Positions 1 through 12,150 are shown, counted from the first letter of the stretch. The stretch: 64,000 nt of DNA from Peromyscus leucopus (GCF_004664715.2 NC_051071.1:7529231-7593230); one strand, 5' to 3'. Made by a program: numbers and translations. Notes: generated by a model from the sequence alone, not told the origin.

Positions 1-210
1 AGTCATAGTAAACATTCTAAATCTGATCATAGTATGATTTGATTATATTTTTAAAATGAACACATATGTATATCACGGGCATTGATATTGATGAAATTTT
101 TAATTGGATTATTTGAAGTTAATCAAAATACTTAATCAGTAAATCAGTAATACTAAGACGTGCAGTATACTTATCTATATTTGATGACAGTGGTTGTTTC
201 TGGGAAGGTT
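1..210. other. AT-rich sequence, nothing recognised
   Basis: AT-rich single-copy-looking sequence running into the TA microsatellite. No frame, repeat or motif that I recognise. Confidence 0.5.
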
Positions 211-211
211 C

Positions 212-248
<37 letters not shown>

Positions 249-288
249 CACACATATATATATATGTATATGTGTGTGTGTGTATGTA
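211..288. repeat. (TA)n/(TG)n compound microsatellite
   Basis: Alternating TA with short CA/TG interruptions, turning into a short TG run at the right end. Read directly from the sequence. It abuts, but is not part of, the LTR that follows. Confidence 0.9.
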
Positions 289-335
289 CATTACAATGGA
301 AATTGAGGCCTTTAATTCTTTATATACCACTCAGG

Positions 336-879
336 TGTTTTTTGAATTCTAAAGTGGATTTTTGATAAAAATCCAGTGCCAGATATTGGGATAAAAGCTC
401 AATGATCAAAGAAGCAGAGCAGGCCACAGCCACCACCTCTGACCTCACCAACTCCTCAGCCTGAAAGAGTCTCAACCGATAGGCCTCTACCCAAAAGAGT
501 TTCCTCAGCTGAAAAGGCTCTAGTTTCTGTATCCTCAAGCCTTACATACCTTTATCTGCCCATCATATCACTTCCTTTCTCAACCTCTCTAGTGCTGGGA
601 TTAAAGGCCTGTGTGCTTCCCAAGCACAGGCATGAGATCTCACATGCTGGGATTAAAGGTGTGTGCCACCACTGCACGGCTCTGTTTCTCTTCTAGACTG
701 AGTCAATCTCATTCTAGGGTGGCTTTGAACTCACAGAGCTCCAGATGGATCTCAGTTTCCCGGGTGCTAGGACTAAAGATGTATACGACCACTTCCTACC
801 TTCTATGTTTAATCTAGTGGCTTGTTCTGTTCTCTGTTCTTCAGGCAAATTTTATTAGGGTACACAATATATCACCACA
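336..879 (-). mobile_element. Solo LTR (class II ERV, B1-containing type)
   Basis: Antisense LTR homologous to the LTR at 26426-26884: the same left end (a 'gccagatattggg' block), the same right end ('tttattagggtacacaatat') and a minus-strand AATAAA signal. It starts TG and ends CA. Flanks ctcagg (330-335) and cctagg (880-885) could be a decayed 6-bp target duplication, which is what an ERVK integrase makes. Inside are three pieces matching the 3' half of B1 ('tgctgggattaaagg' at about 591, 636 and, degraded, 766). No polypurine tract or internal region adjoins it, so it is read as a solo LTR. Placement in the mys/MYSERV group is from memory and uncertain. Confidence 0.7.
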
Positions 880-1286
880 CCTAGGTTCTTCTCTTTTCTT
901 GCTAGTGGAAATGGAAGTAATGTTTCAAGCAAAGTTTGTACTCCTGTCATTCCAGCCAACAGATACCCCATAATAAAGACTGACATTCTGTGAGTACCTA
1001 AAATCCTCACACTGGGCATTCTGTCCTAAGGAAGGTTATGTGTACTGGATAAAAGGAGATTTGGCAATGTACTATGTTAATTCTATTGTTGTAAAAGAAA
1101 AACAGACACAAAGACTCAAGTCCCCAGACAATCCTTCATTATGGACAGCCTCCTTTTGAGAAATGCACACTAGTCTCTGTTTAGCTGTCATGGTTGGCCT
1201 GTTCTGTTCCCACTGAGCAGAATTTCAATTGGATCCAAGTGGCATACAGAACCTTAGCACAATTTGAAAGAACTAAGATCAAAACC

Positions 1287-1289
<3 letters not shown>
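880..1289. other. No recognised feature
   Basis: Ordinary AT-rich sequence between the solo LTR and the GA microsatellite. No long frame and no repeat that I recognise. Confidence 0.5.

Positions 1290-1354
<65 letters not shown>
1290..1354. repeat. (GA)n microsatellite
   Basis: About 32 uninterrupted GA dinucleotides. Frames spanning it on both strands (poly-RE and poly-SL) are artefacts of the repeat. Confidence 0.97.
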
Positions 1355-1357
<3 letters not shown>

Positions 1358-2124
1358 GACAGTGGAACAGGTGGTGGCATTCAGACATTCACTTGTCAGA
1401 GGAGTATTTGAAAAATGATAGGAGATTTCAGCTTTGTCTACCATCAGTGCCTGTGCGAACACTGTGGGAAATTACTATTTTTTCCATTAGGAAAATGTTC
1501 AAACATTTGATTAAATATATTTTATGTTTAATGATTATGAGGGTGGGAGAAAAGTCAGTGTAATGGCTCTAGCAGGAAAGGAAATGTTCTGAAGATAAAT
1601 ATATGTGCCCTTTCCTTTAATGGGCCATCATACCATTGAAAAATCTGAACTCCCAAGGAATTCCTTACTGGGGCAAGGTAATGGCTGAAGCCCTGGTGCT
1701 GTAAAGAGTGGAAACTTAACTCAGGAAGAGATTTCACACAGTTCTGACAACTTTCATATTCCCTTAGTAGAGAGTCAAGACCATAACTTGAGTAACAAAG
1801 ATTTGAACTACATGCTGACCAAGCTTGCTTGCTCATGCATAGCTGGTGCCGTCTACCTAAACCAAACCCTTAGGCCGGCGCCTCCCCAGACAGGCTTGGT
1901 GTCACTGGACCCTTTACTCCCTTACCAGTGTGGTCACTGTGAGTTAATTTTCTTTCCTTGCTTTTCACTATCTCTTGTTTCTCTAGTTATTGGATTTGAA
2001 AAAGTTGAGCAAATATAGCTTGTTAAGGCTGCCACAGCCCAGTCTTTCACTCTAAAAGATAAGATGTTCTGAATAGAACTATCTTGGTGAACAATTTTTC
2101 ATAGGCTTTCTCTTTGAAAACCAT
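1355..2124. other. No recognised feature
   Basis: Unassigned sequence. Short frames on both strands lack codon structure or family resemblance. Confidence 0.45.
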
Positions 2125-3180
2125 ATTTTTATTAATTCTTTGAGAATTTCACATAATGTGTTTTGATTATGTTCATCTCTAATTCCTCTCTAGTAACCCC
2201 TCTCAGATCCACCCCCATCTCTGTATATCTCAACCTTAATGCCTTATTTTTTAATATAATACACTGAGTCTAATCTGTGCTCTTCATATACTCCTGAATG
2301 TGAGATCATCATTGAATGGAGCATAAAGGTCAACTTACCACAGGCCACAATCTTAACAAAAATGGTGTCTTCCTCCTTCAAAAGATATCAACCATCCATA
2401 GATCCTCATAGCTACTGAGGCAAATTGCAATTCCATTTTTGGTGCCTGAATACTACTCTATTGCTGTCTACAGAATTTAAAATATCTACTTATGTGTTGA
2501 TATATAGCTATAATTGTGCCAAAACTTGGTTATTGAAAATAATGCTAAAATAAACATAAATTTCAGACATCTTTATGATTATGTTGCCTTATAGTCCATT
2601 GGGTACAAACCCGGTGAGATAAGATTGACTTACATGGAAGCCCTAAATTTAGAACTGATTTACATAGTGTTTAGATCATTTGCATTCCTATCAGTGATGA
2701 ATGAGTGTTTTCTCTGCCTTATATCCTTGCCAGTATTTACTGCTTGTCTTCTTCATGATGGCCATTCTAGCTAGAGAAAGAAGATATTTAATATCATTTT
2801 AATATTTTTGTTACTGTTGAATAAGTATTCTGAATATTTTTCATATGCTTATTAGTCATCTATGTTTCATCTTTTAAGAAATGTCTATTTATTTCATTAG
2901 CCCATTTATTGACTGTATTGTTTGGGTTTTTATTTTAAAAATTAAAAAAAAATTCTTTATGTATTATGAATATTAATTATGTCAAATGTATTGCTGACAA
3001 AGGTTTTCTACTCTTATATGAGATGTCTTTTGCTCTATCACTTGATTCCCTTGCTGCTCAGGATTTTTAAAACTTTAGACAATCCCATTTGTCACTTCTT
3101 GGTACTATTTCCAAAACTATTAGAAAATTTGTTTGGGAAAATCTTTACATATTTCTATTGTTAGTTTTGGGCTATGAGCT
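2125..3180 (-). mobile_element. Old LINE-1 (Lx-type) fragment, antisense
   Basis: Begins with the reverse complement of an Lx-type L1 3' end ('attctttgagaatttcacat', the mirror of the sense tail seen at 52600-52640). It continues through 3'UTR-like sequence into text matching the reverse complement of the ORF2 C-terminal region ('gcattcctatcagtgatgaa', 'atatccttgccagtatttac'). Heavily mutated with no open frame. The right edge is lost in the CA microsatellite. Confidence 0.75.
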
Positions 3181-3186
3181 GCTCAG

Positions 3187-3188
3187 GA

Positions 3189-3243
<55 letters not shown>
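3187..3243. repeat. (CA)n microsatellite
   Basis: Almost perfect CA tract with one T interruption near its left end. Confidence 0.95.
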
Positions 3244-3245
<2 letters not shown>

Positions 3246-3792
3246 GCAACAGCCTCTTTCTTTCTCTATTCTTACATCTGATTCTAGTTTCCACTGCTAT
3301 AGGGAACTGATAGGTACCTTACCAAAAGAGTTTTCCTATAATTCCATAATGCTCACTCCCACAGAGGATGTTAACTGAGACCCTAAACAATGAGGAGCTA
3401 GATATAGCACATTTTTAGTATAAATACAATTAACAAAAGGGCCAAGCTTTAACTCCTTCCTTTATCATCTAGATATCAATGGCCACATAATTACAAATGT
3501 GTATTATGAGCTACTCATCAACTACATGGCATGAGATTTCTCCATAGCTTTGAAACCTGTAAGGGGAGATTCACATTTAGTCATGCGGACCTGGAATCTC
3601 TTCAGAAAATCTTCATGTTCTATGTATCTATAGTATAAATAACTTGCCTAATGCATCTTTCATTCAAAAGAATAATATGCCTCAATGTCCCCTTGAGCCT
3701 CAAATCCAACTTCCTTAGTTGCCATGACTTGGATGGGTGTTTCCATGAAACTGGTTGACGTTTAAGGGCCCCTTGAACTTTGCATTTGTTTC
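3244..3792. other. No recognised feature
   Basis: Unassigned AT-rich flank of the ERV that starts at 3799. Some of the left part may be further L1 remnant. Confidence 0.4.
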
Positions 3793-3798
3793 ACACCC

Positions 3799-4155
3799 TG
3801 CTGTGTGATGACGCTTTTGCACACTGCTTTAATAAAACCTGTTTGGCCAGTAGCCAGGCAGGAAGTATAGGTGGGGCGAACAGACAAGGACAATTCTGGG
3901 AAGAGGAAGGCTGAGTCACGAGTCACCAGTCAGACACAGAGGAAGCAAGATGACAAGACATAACTGAGAAAAGGTACCAAGCCACATGGATAAACATAGA
4001 TAAGAAATAGGCTAATTTAAGCTATAAGAGCTAGCTGGCAAACAGCCTGCCATTTGCCATGCAATTGGTAATTCATACAAGCCTCTGAATGATTATTTTA
4101 TAAGTGGCTGAGCAACTGTGGAGTCAGGCAGGACTGGAGAAATCTTTGTAGTACA
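3799..4155 (+). repeat. 5' LTR
   Basis: Starts 'tgctgtgtg' and ends 'gtaca'. Contains the hallmark 'ggccagtagccaggcaggaa' and an early AATAAA. Homologous along its length to 6357-6715, 41285-41628 and the antisense LTR 16265-16648. Confidence 0.85.
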
Positions 4156-4157
4156 TT

Positions 4158-4175
4158 TGATGCCCAACATGAGGC
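4158..4175 (+). promoter_or_regulatory. Decayed tRNA-Lys primer-binding site
   Basis: The 18 bases 'tgatgcccaacatgaggc' match the Lys1,2-type PBS pattern except at four positions. Each difference is G-to-A or C-to-T, as CpG decay would give. It sits two bases after the LTR end, where a PBS belongs. Confidence 0.75.
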
Positions 4176-6340
4176 AAGAGTTTCTACCTAGAACCTAAGA
4201 GAGCTTAAGAAGAGATTACATATGTAGCTAAGGGCACCTTCCTAGCTCATGTTGCTGATGGTGGGCTATGGTACAGTGACATGTTCCCTGGTCCTGGGGG
4301 GTTCATGGTATGTGGGTCTGACCTACAGCATGGCAGATTCCCACTGAGGTACACAGCGGTGTCTCCAAGTCCCCAAGCCACAACATGCTGCATAGCAGAT
4401 TTTACTTTTGCTAGTACAGACAAAAAAAAAAAAAAAAAAAAGATTTCTAGGCTACATGCTGCTTCTTGGAGACATAGACACAATACTTCCCAAAGTTGAC
4501 GGGTAGGCATACTTCTGCCATGTTGAAAAGCTAAAGTGGATGGAGTCAGCAGCCAAGGCTGCTAATCCTATCTGAGAGTTTAGTAGTTTAAAATCTCTCC
4601 TGGTCAGTGAAGGATTATAGATTCACAATAAAACAGATTTTATAATATGTGTAAAAATGTACATAGGCTTGGAATAGAGAGAAAAAGGAATATATGCAGT
4701 TTTATAAAAAATAGTTTAAAAAAATAAAGTCTTTAAAGACACAGTAAAAGTAATATAAATTAAGCCATGTAAAGATGGAAAATGCACAGAGTCTTGATTA
4801 TATTGACTTTGGTATTTTAACTGCAGGAAGACATTTGATTGTAAAGGCTGCTGAATTTATATATATATATATATATATATATATGCATATATATATTTTA
4901 AAGATATCTTGACTTCAAAGTTTATATCTAAGGATATGCTGCTTTGGAAAAAAGGTTCTGCTGTTGTTTCCACAGAAGATGAGAATCTGTGGATTGCTTC
5001 TAGGCTAATATGGTTTGATCAGCCAAGACCTCAAACCTCTCCAATTAAACCATGGCCCAGATGATCTAACATCTAGAACAGCTTCAAGGCAACTGGCTCA
5101 GACAATGTTTTCTCACAGACTATTAAAGTTAGGATTTGACCATAATTCTTAATTTTCTCAAGATCCCCATAAAATTGCCAGTGCTCCAATCCAGGAGGAA
5201 GTAGTATGAGAAGCTATGCCCAAATTCCCAAAATATTGTTTATAAACATTTACTTTTCTAAAGGGAGTTGTTACAAGTGCAATTTCTTTCTAAAAGAAAA
5301 AAAGGGGCATATGATATAAATATGATAGGAGAAAAGGGTAGATTATTGAATACTTTTAAAGAGCAACAACTTGCTTAAAATATTTTGCAATGTATTTTTA
5401 GTTTATTGTTACAAATTTAAAGTTAATTTTGTTGTGCTATATGTATATTTCTATTCTTGTTTAAGGTATTATTTTTACACAACTCATTTAAAATTGTAAT
5501 ATATAATTAAGAAATACAGATTAATAATTAGTCATCTATGATAATCACACTTATAGTCATGTTAGTTAAGGTTTCTAGGTATGCATAGATATATTTTAAT
5601 TAGATAGGTAATCTTCAGACACTTCAAAGACCTTTAAAATGGCATTTAAAATGTTTTAAAAACTTAAACCTTCTTGACAGTGAGACACGTCTTCTCCTGG
5701 GAGCACCAATTTACTTCAAAGAGGATAATGGGCATTGAAGACACTCTATATGCAGTTTTTCTTCTTCTTGGCAAAAATATCCATTTGGGCAAGAAACCAC
5801 TCTTGTCTGGACTACTGGTAATATTTTATATAAACTGGACATACAGGACCCACAGGAAGGTGACCACTTAACTTTGCAAAATGAGATGGTCCTTCAGATT
5901 CCTACTTTGCAGATGAGACTGTCATATATTCTATAGGACACATGTAGAAGCAACTGAGAAACTCTGGGCATATAGGCTGAACAATGGATGCCCCAATATT
6001 GCAGAGGAACTTTGGGTGACTGTTCAGGCAGCCAGCTATCTCTGTCATTCTAGATTTTTGGAAGTTGATTACAATCTACTTCCAGTTTACTTAGGTAATA
6101 TTATATCCTTCTTATGTCTTTGATGCAGCTGAAGATATGATAGCTATAATTATAATTTTCCATGGTTATCATAGAAGATAAATTAGATATGAAACTTTAA
6201 ACTCACAAATATAGGGTAGATAGAATATTTCTTTAATTTTGCCAAATACAAATAGACTAGATATTACATCTGTAATTTTTGCTTAATAACTGTTCTAAGT
6301 AATTTTATTATGTTAAGGTTAAAACCTTCCTTTTTGATTA
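4176..6340 (+). mobile_element. ERV internal region, non-coding
   Basis: AT-rich, many stops in all frames, with a 20-A run (4422-4441) and a TA microsatellite (4858-4897). Blocks near the right end ('tggatgccccaatattgcag', 'aaccttcctttttgattaaa') recur in antisense at 14040-14430 and, more diverged, at 26900-27340. They define one shared internal family. Confidence 0.7.
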
Positions 6341-6356
6341 AAAAGAAAAGGGGAAA
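6341..6356 (+). promoter_or_regulatory. Polypurine tract
   Basis: Sixteen purines (aaaagaaaaggggaaa) immediately before the 3' LTR, the normal plus-strand primer site. Confidence 0.85.
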
Positions 6357-6715
6357 TGCTGTGGGATAATGCTTTTGTACAATGGTTTAATAAAATGCTG
6401 TTTGGCCAGTAGCCAAGCAGGAAGTATAGGCAGGGTGAACAGACAAGGAAAATTCTGGGAAGAGGAAGGGCTGAGTCAGGAGTTGCCAGCCAGATGCAGA
6501 GGAAGCAAAATGACAAGGCAGAACTGAGAAAAAGTACCAAGCCACATGGATAAACACAGATAAGAAATGGGTTAATTTAAGTTATAAGAGCTAGCTAGCA
6601 AGAAGCCTGTCATATGCCATGCAATTGGTAATTAATATAAGCCTCTGAATGATTATTTTATAAACAGCTGAGGGACTGTGGAGCTGGGAGGGACTGGAGA
6701 AACCTTCCTGTTACA
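6357..6715 (+). repeat. 3' LTR
   Basis: Starts 'tgctgtgggataatg' and ends 'ttaca'. Pairs with 3799-4155. Confidence 0.85.
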
Positions 6716-6721
6716 GCACTC

Positions 6722-7487
6722 CAAGGCAACCTCATTTGAAGAGTTTCTTAGGTTGTCAGCCTGCCTATCATCTCTGGATCAGACAAAAGTCAACACTGAG
6801 TCAGGAACCTTCCATAGGTTTAGGTTAGACCCTATTGTCCTAAAGCAGCTGAATTTAAGGTCATTAATCATATCCAAGTCACTGTTTGTGACATTGGTTA
6901 CACACCTAGAAGGAAATTAAGAGACACAAGCACACCTGCCACTCTTACTGCTTCCCAGCTGCTTGACCACCAGACCTAATGGTATCGCAAAGTTCTTAGG
7001 AACTTGGACAGTTTTATACAGTGAAACACCAAGTAGGTCCCTGTATCAGGGCCACTTTCTATTATTAAATATGCCCTTCCCTCTGCCAGTCTTACATTGT
7101 TCTTCGAATTGTATTATAACACAAAAGAACTATTCCCCCCAAAGCCTCTTTTCCAGCAGTTTGAAGCCTGCAGCCTTCTCTGCAGAAGATAACACAGCTT
7201 CTTCCTCACCAGGCCCCCTGCTCTGCTCAGCAAACTATAACTCCCTGCTTGCCCAGGATTGTGGCACAGTACCCATTCTCAAGGAAATATACACTACATC
7301 TCTACCTACAATTTCCCCTCCTGACCAGATCAAAGCAAGTATCAAATGTTCATCCTCTCTGGAATAGTAAGACTACCTCTCCCTCACTGCTTACCTATGG
7401 CCAAAGAAATGACATTTTGCCTCTAGGAGTAAGTTTGACTATAAATGACGTCTCCCTTTTTTCCTTCCTCCCATGCTTTCATCTAGT
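6722..7487. other. Unassigned sequence with a 134-codon open frame
   Basis: The flank of the ERV holds a plus-strand open frame at 6963-7367. Its translation is Ser/Pro/Leu-rich with no motif, membrane span or family that I recognise, and I see no splice-site support. It is most likely chance. Confidence 0.4.
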
Positions 7488-7503
7488 ATCAAATTACAAT
7501 TTT

Positions 7504-7658
7504 GAGGGCCAGAGAGAGTAGCTTGAGACAGGTTTTCTCTGAGTAGCTCTGGCTGTCCTGAAACTTGCTCTGTAGACAAAGCTAGCCTCAAACTTAGAGG
7601 TCTGCCTGACTTTGCCTCCCAAGTGCTGGGATTAAAGGTATACACTACCACTGCCCAG
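7504..7658 (-). mobile_element. B1 SINE, antisense
   Basis: Matches the B1 reverse complement ('agtgctgggattaaaggtat', 'gagacaggttttctctg'). A 16-base duplication flanks it: 7488-7503 ('atcaaattacaatttt') and 7659-7674 ('atcgaattacagtttt'). It is moderately diverged. Confidence 0.9.
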
Positions 7659-7794
7659 ATCGAATTACAGTTTTTAATCAAACAAGCAAGCAACTCAAAT
7701 TGTTTCTGTAGTCTGCAAAATGTTTCCACCACATCTTTTTTTCCCCCCCTTGGTATTCCCAGGACCTACACACTTGAAGCACAAGGTTTTAATC

Positions 7795-8167
7795 CTGTCC
7801 ATTATAAATGGATGCTTTCTGTCCAGCCTGCCAGTTGACAAATAACCAACACAGAGACTTAATATTATTTATAAATGCTTGGCTGATAGCTCAGTCTTGT
7901 TACTAGATAACTCTTATACTTAAATTAACCCATAATTCTTTTCTATGTTTAGCCATGTGGCTTGGTAACTTTTCTCAGTACAGAATTCTCATCTTGCTTC
8001 TCTGCATTTACCTGCAACTCTCTGACACCACTTTTCCTCTTCCCAGAATTCTCCTAGTTTGCCTCTCCCGCTCAATTTCTTCCTGCCCAGCTATTGGCCA
8101 ATCAACTTTCTATTAGTCAATGAGAGTAATACATATTCATAGTATAAAAAAAGATTGTTCTACAACA
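7795..8167 (-). mobile_element. ERVK-like LTR, antisense, diverged subtype
   Basis: Reads in reverse as the LTR family at 3799-4155: 'aattaacccataattctttt', 'gccatgtggcttggtaac' and a minus-strand 'gattggccaatag'. The minus-strand start is TGTTGTAGAAC at 8167. The left edge is approximate. Sequence to 8320 may be attached internal region, but I cannot show it. Confidence 0.65.
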
Positions 8168-8325
8168 GCCCATGTTCCCCCTACACATAGCACACTTCTC
8201 ACTCACACTGACAAAAGATAGCATGCCCTTTCAAACAAAATTAAAACATAATAATGATACTAAGACGAAATCTCTTAGGCAGTGGAATTTCTCTGACCTG
8301 TCTGGTTAAATGGCCCTACATATTT

Positions 8326-8348
8326 AAAAAAAAAAAAAAAAAAAAAAA
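8326..8348. repeat. Poly-A run
   Basis: Homopolymer of about 23 A. No adjacent retroposon body is clear. Confidence 0.9.
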
Positions 8349-8510
8349 CACTTCATTTGGAGCATCCAAAACATTCTACTCTGTCCTTTGCCTACAGCAG
8401 GCCATAAAAATATATTATAAAAAATTCAGCTGTATATAATAAGCTATACCTTGATCAACCAAGGAGTCCTTCAAGAAGAAGCCTTTATCAAGGAATATTT
8501 GGTGTTATTT

Positions 8511-8517
<7 letters not shown>

Positions 8518-8541
<24 letters not shown>

Positions 8542-8689
8542 GGTTTTTCGAGACAGGGTTTCTCTGTGTAGCTTTGCGCCTTTCCTGGGACTCACTTGGT
8601 AGCCCAGGCTGGCCTCGAACTCACAGAGATCCGCCTGCCTCTGCCTCCCGAGTGCTGGGATTAAAGGCGTGCGCCACCACCGCCCGGCC
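8518..8689 (-). mobile_element. B1 SINE, full-length, young-looking
   Basis: Poly-T head, then complete B1 antisense, retaining CpGs ('gcgtgcgccaccaccgcccg', 'cctcccgagtgctggg'). The direct repeat 'tagatttt' flanks it at 8510-8517 and 8690-8697. This is the best-preserved SINE in the window. Confidence 0.95.
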
Positions 8690-8697
8690 TAGATTTT

Positions 8698-11339
8698 AAT
8701 ATATATCATCTGTCTTCTATAAAATTATTGTATGCCTGTATACTGCTAGGCCATATGGTAAGTAGCTAAGCTTCTCAGACCTACTGCTGATCCACTAGGT
8801 AACACTCCTGCAGAGCCACGGAGACAGGCAGACTGTAGATGCATAGCTTTGTTTCTTGTGCAAATGAAGCTCAGACCATCCCTTGCCTTCAGGTCTAGTA
8901 GCATTGCAGAGCTATTGCCTCAGGACAATAGAACTTTTTGCATAACCAGGTGCAGTAGAGACTGGAGCAGAATTCCTGGGCCAGGCAAAGCTGCATGGCC
9001 AGAGAGAAGGGGAAAAGGCAGAGTTTCTCAGAGCAGGAGTAAGCAGTAAGGAAGGAATGATGGAGGACGAAGGAACAGAGGACAAAGATGAGGTCGAAAG
9101 CACAGGAGCTCTGTCAGGACTATGGCAGGCAGGCCCAGTAGGCACGGAGAGGAGCTGAGTGTGAGGATGGAGCTGAAGCTGTACAGATAGAATTTTGTCT
9201 TAGAGAAATAAAGTAAACAGATGAAAGAGCATGGTGTACATAGATTTTTTTTCTCAGATAATCCCCCACTGGATGCAGTCTCTTTCCCAGGACCCTGGGA
9301 GGGATTTTCTCAGGGCAGGCCTTGGGGAAATTCTGTTATTTGCCCATCGCAATGGTTACATATAACCAAGTTACATGCTAAATCATATACTAGTTAGTGT
9401 TATGTGTGTTCCTAAGGTTTTTATGTTTTACTTGATCTATTTATGTCCATAAAATGAACTGAATATAAGACCTATCGCCATTTTATATTAGATGTTGTAT
9501 GCCTGAATTTAAAGATATATACCTGCATACTAATGTACATGTGTGGGCATGTCTGGATATGTCTGTGTATGTATGGTAATATAAACATTTAAGGTAAAGA
9601 GGGCTTTCATGAAAGATATAAAGGTACATCTTGTAATTTGCATATACAGATAATCTTAATTTGTCATTTCGCCAAAAGCTATTAAAATTCCTAGGATCCA
9701 AATGCAATGTGCTTAGATAAAACTGGTATATCTGTTTAAAATGACAGGTCTTTTAAATATTAGCCTGTTCATAATATGTTCATCTTTTTTCTAGATAAAC
9801 TAGACATCCAAATACTAAGTATGTTTCTAATTTGCCAAAACAGTAGGAAATTTTTCATTTAAAAAATAAGTTAATACTGAGAAATTCTAGACAATTAATC
9901 ATAAAATATATTTTTTCTGAACAAATACACAAATACTTAAATCTGTTTTTAAATTTGGCCCATTATGCACAAATTTCACTGCACCTATGATTTTCAGTCC
10001 TCTAGATGGATTAGTAAACACACAACTGCCACTAATAAATTGTCAAAATTAACTAAAGATTTAAGCTTGAGAAAATTCCATCAGTTCTTCTGAATCTAAC
10101 ATTAACTTCTTTTGAAAAATGTTTATTATCCCCATACAGAGTATGTACATGCCATCCTATAAAAAAATATAGTGAAAACCACATGGGTTGTCTCTATTAA
10201 AGAGAGATGTGCACCAGCATGAGGAGCTTTAAAGATAAATAAGTGTCTGAGTAACATCTGGTGATTTCTCACTACAGATACAATAACAGCCTGGGGACAG
10301 AAATCTGCAGCCCCAGATGTTGTATGTTATGCAGAGCTGTTGATGCTTGCACCTGGTCTAGAATGTTCTAAGCATATATACAAAACCTTTTGTGGAAAGA
10401 GAAACACAAAATTCTTAGATATTGTTGGTATTTTAAAGAGAATAACTTTAGTCAGAAAATGGTTATTTTCTTGAAAGTCACATGATAATGTTCCTTGATA
10501 GGGTATTATAGCCAACTCTAATGTCTGACTTCTGGATCAATTCCATTGATGGATCATTCATTTGATGTTGCAAAGGCTCTTCAGAGAGGAGATGGCAGCA
10601 GATGTGAAGAAACTACTGTGTGAAAGAACAGATTCATCTGAGATTGGGTGAATCAAGATGTGTTAATGGTCTGATTTTTTCTTTCTTTTTCAAGAATCAA
10701 TCTTTGATGCTGAGTTTGATTGAAAAGATAACTCTGGTAAGTGTTGTTAGTCTTTTGTGAAGTTTTTATTCATTCTTCTTTTAGGGGGACAGTGGCCTAG
10801 GCATCCATTTGGTATTAACAGAGATTGACAATTAACTTCCACAATCACTCAGCTTCAAAATCAGGTCAGGTTGTTCTGTAAATGAAAACCCCACTGAAGC
10901 TGTTTCTCTTATCCTCTTCTTTGTCTAAATCAGGATCCTGGGCTTCAAAGCTAAAAATGTAGTCTTTTAGAAGCAATACAATCAGTGCAGACTAAAGTAA
11001 AAGTGGCAGGCCAGCCTCTTCAAACTTTGAAACTAAGATGAAAAGAACGATTTAAAATTCTATGGACAGTCAAATGCCCTATTAATCATAGGAGCTGATC
11101 CCACAGAAGCAACTCTTCTGATGTACCTGTGTCAGGTGCAGTCCCACAGTCATTAAAACAAGATAACTGACTAGCTTTGCTTTTTAAAGTCTACAGATAG
11201 TTCCTAGATCCATTGAAAAGTTATAGCATATTCTCCATGAATGCATGTCCTTCATGCTGTAATTGGTCAGTAAAAAAAATTCTAAAATCAATTTTTAAAA
11301 GAAGTGTCACATTCTTACATGCTATTATAAACTGCCTAT
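8698..11339. other. No recognised feature
   Basis: About 2.6 kb without a convincing repeat or exon. Positions 8990-9240 are purine-rich and end in 'agaaataaagtaaacag', so this could be an LTR or retroposed transcript end, but I cannot name it. 9700-10160 is plain AT-rich DNA. Confidence 0.4.
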
Positions 11340-12150
11340 CTTACAAATCTAAAGATTGACTGTTGGGAACTGTGAAGCCTAGTTTTGGACCAGTAAATAA
11401 TTGCTTGTCCAAAAGGTTCCTGAAGGGGCAAATTCCACAGGACAGTCTCACTCGACAAGGACCACTGGACTTTGGACAACACAGAATACTGGTGGGACTG
11501 CGTGGCCCGCACACTCTCTTCCCTCTCATAATATTGATGATTCTCTTCACAGTTTTTAGTATCACTTTGTCAGTCACACATGGGACAGATGTGATCATTC
11601 TTGGAAACCCATTTTTTTCTTGAATACCCTCCCCTAAAATTCTTTGGGAGCTGATGCTTCTCGGGTTTCTTGTCTGGGGATGCCAGATGTCACTATAGAC
11701 CCTGGGAGTTGTCCTGGTTCAGTGATAATAGGAACAGAGGCAAATCACCTCTATTTCTGTAAATATGCTTTGAATGAAATTGTTGTTCTTGAAAATGTGT
11801 GCCTATGTCAATCACCTTTTAGTTCTGTAAAGACAGGATGTACCTAGCTCAATTGTTTGGCCAAGCTAGCAAAATGATAAGTGTTGTTTTTGGTTTAAAT
11901 GATGTTTTGATGAAAAAGTTGGGAAAAATATTTGACATACTTCTTTTTGCTGGTTAACATTAGAGGGTGGGAAAAACTTGTTTGTTAGTAGGGAAAAACA
12001 TTCTTGTTTTGATGTATAAATAAAGATGGCTGGAGCTATTCAGGGCCAACCACTTATGTGAAACTTATCTGTAGGTCAGACAATTCATCTCTTCATGCCA
12101 ACACCCCTTGCCCATCTCAGGACCTGAACCTGGGTTGGAGTAGGACCACA
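11340..12150 (+). other. Possible ERV env-tail and LTR remnant (weak)
   Basis: A frame at 11363-11623 includes a ~20-residue hydrophobic stretch (TLFPLIILMILFTVFSITLS). Downstream is a T-rich segment with a TATA/AATAAA-like 'atgtataaataaagatgg' (12011-12028). This order suits an env end followed by an LTR, but there is no second LTR, no polypurine tract that I trust and no family match. It may be ordinary DNA. Confidence 0.25.

Larger units (their letters stand above)
3799..6715 (+). mobile_element. Non-autonomous ERVK-like provirus, LTR-internal-LTR
   Basis: Two similar ~358-bp direct repeats (3799-4155, 6357-6715) enclose about 2.2 kb. A PBS-like site lies 2 bp inside the left LTR and a polypurine tract directly before the right one, which is the full retroviral architecture. 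Flanks acaccc (3793-3798) and gcactc (6716-6721) agree at 4 of 6 positions and differ by transitions, as expected of an old 6-bp duplication. The internal part has no long frame; I see no gag, pol or env. Its 3' part matches the antisense elements at 13737-16648 and 26426-28330. The LTRs differ at very roughly a tenth or more of positions by eye, so the copy is old. Confidence 0.8.

Noticed and set aside
1181..1462. Poly-Ser-Leu and poly-Arg-Glu frames
   Set aside because: Translations of the GA microsatellite.
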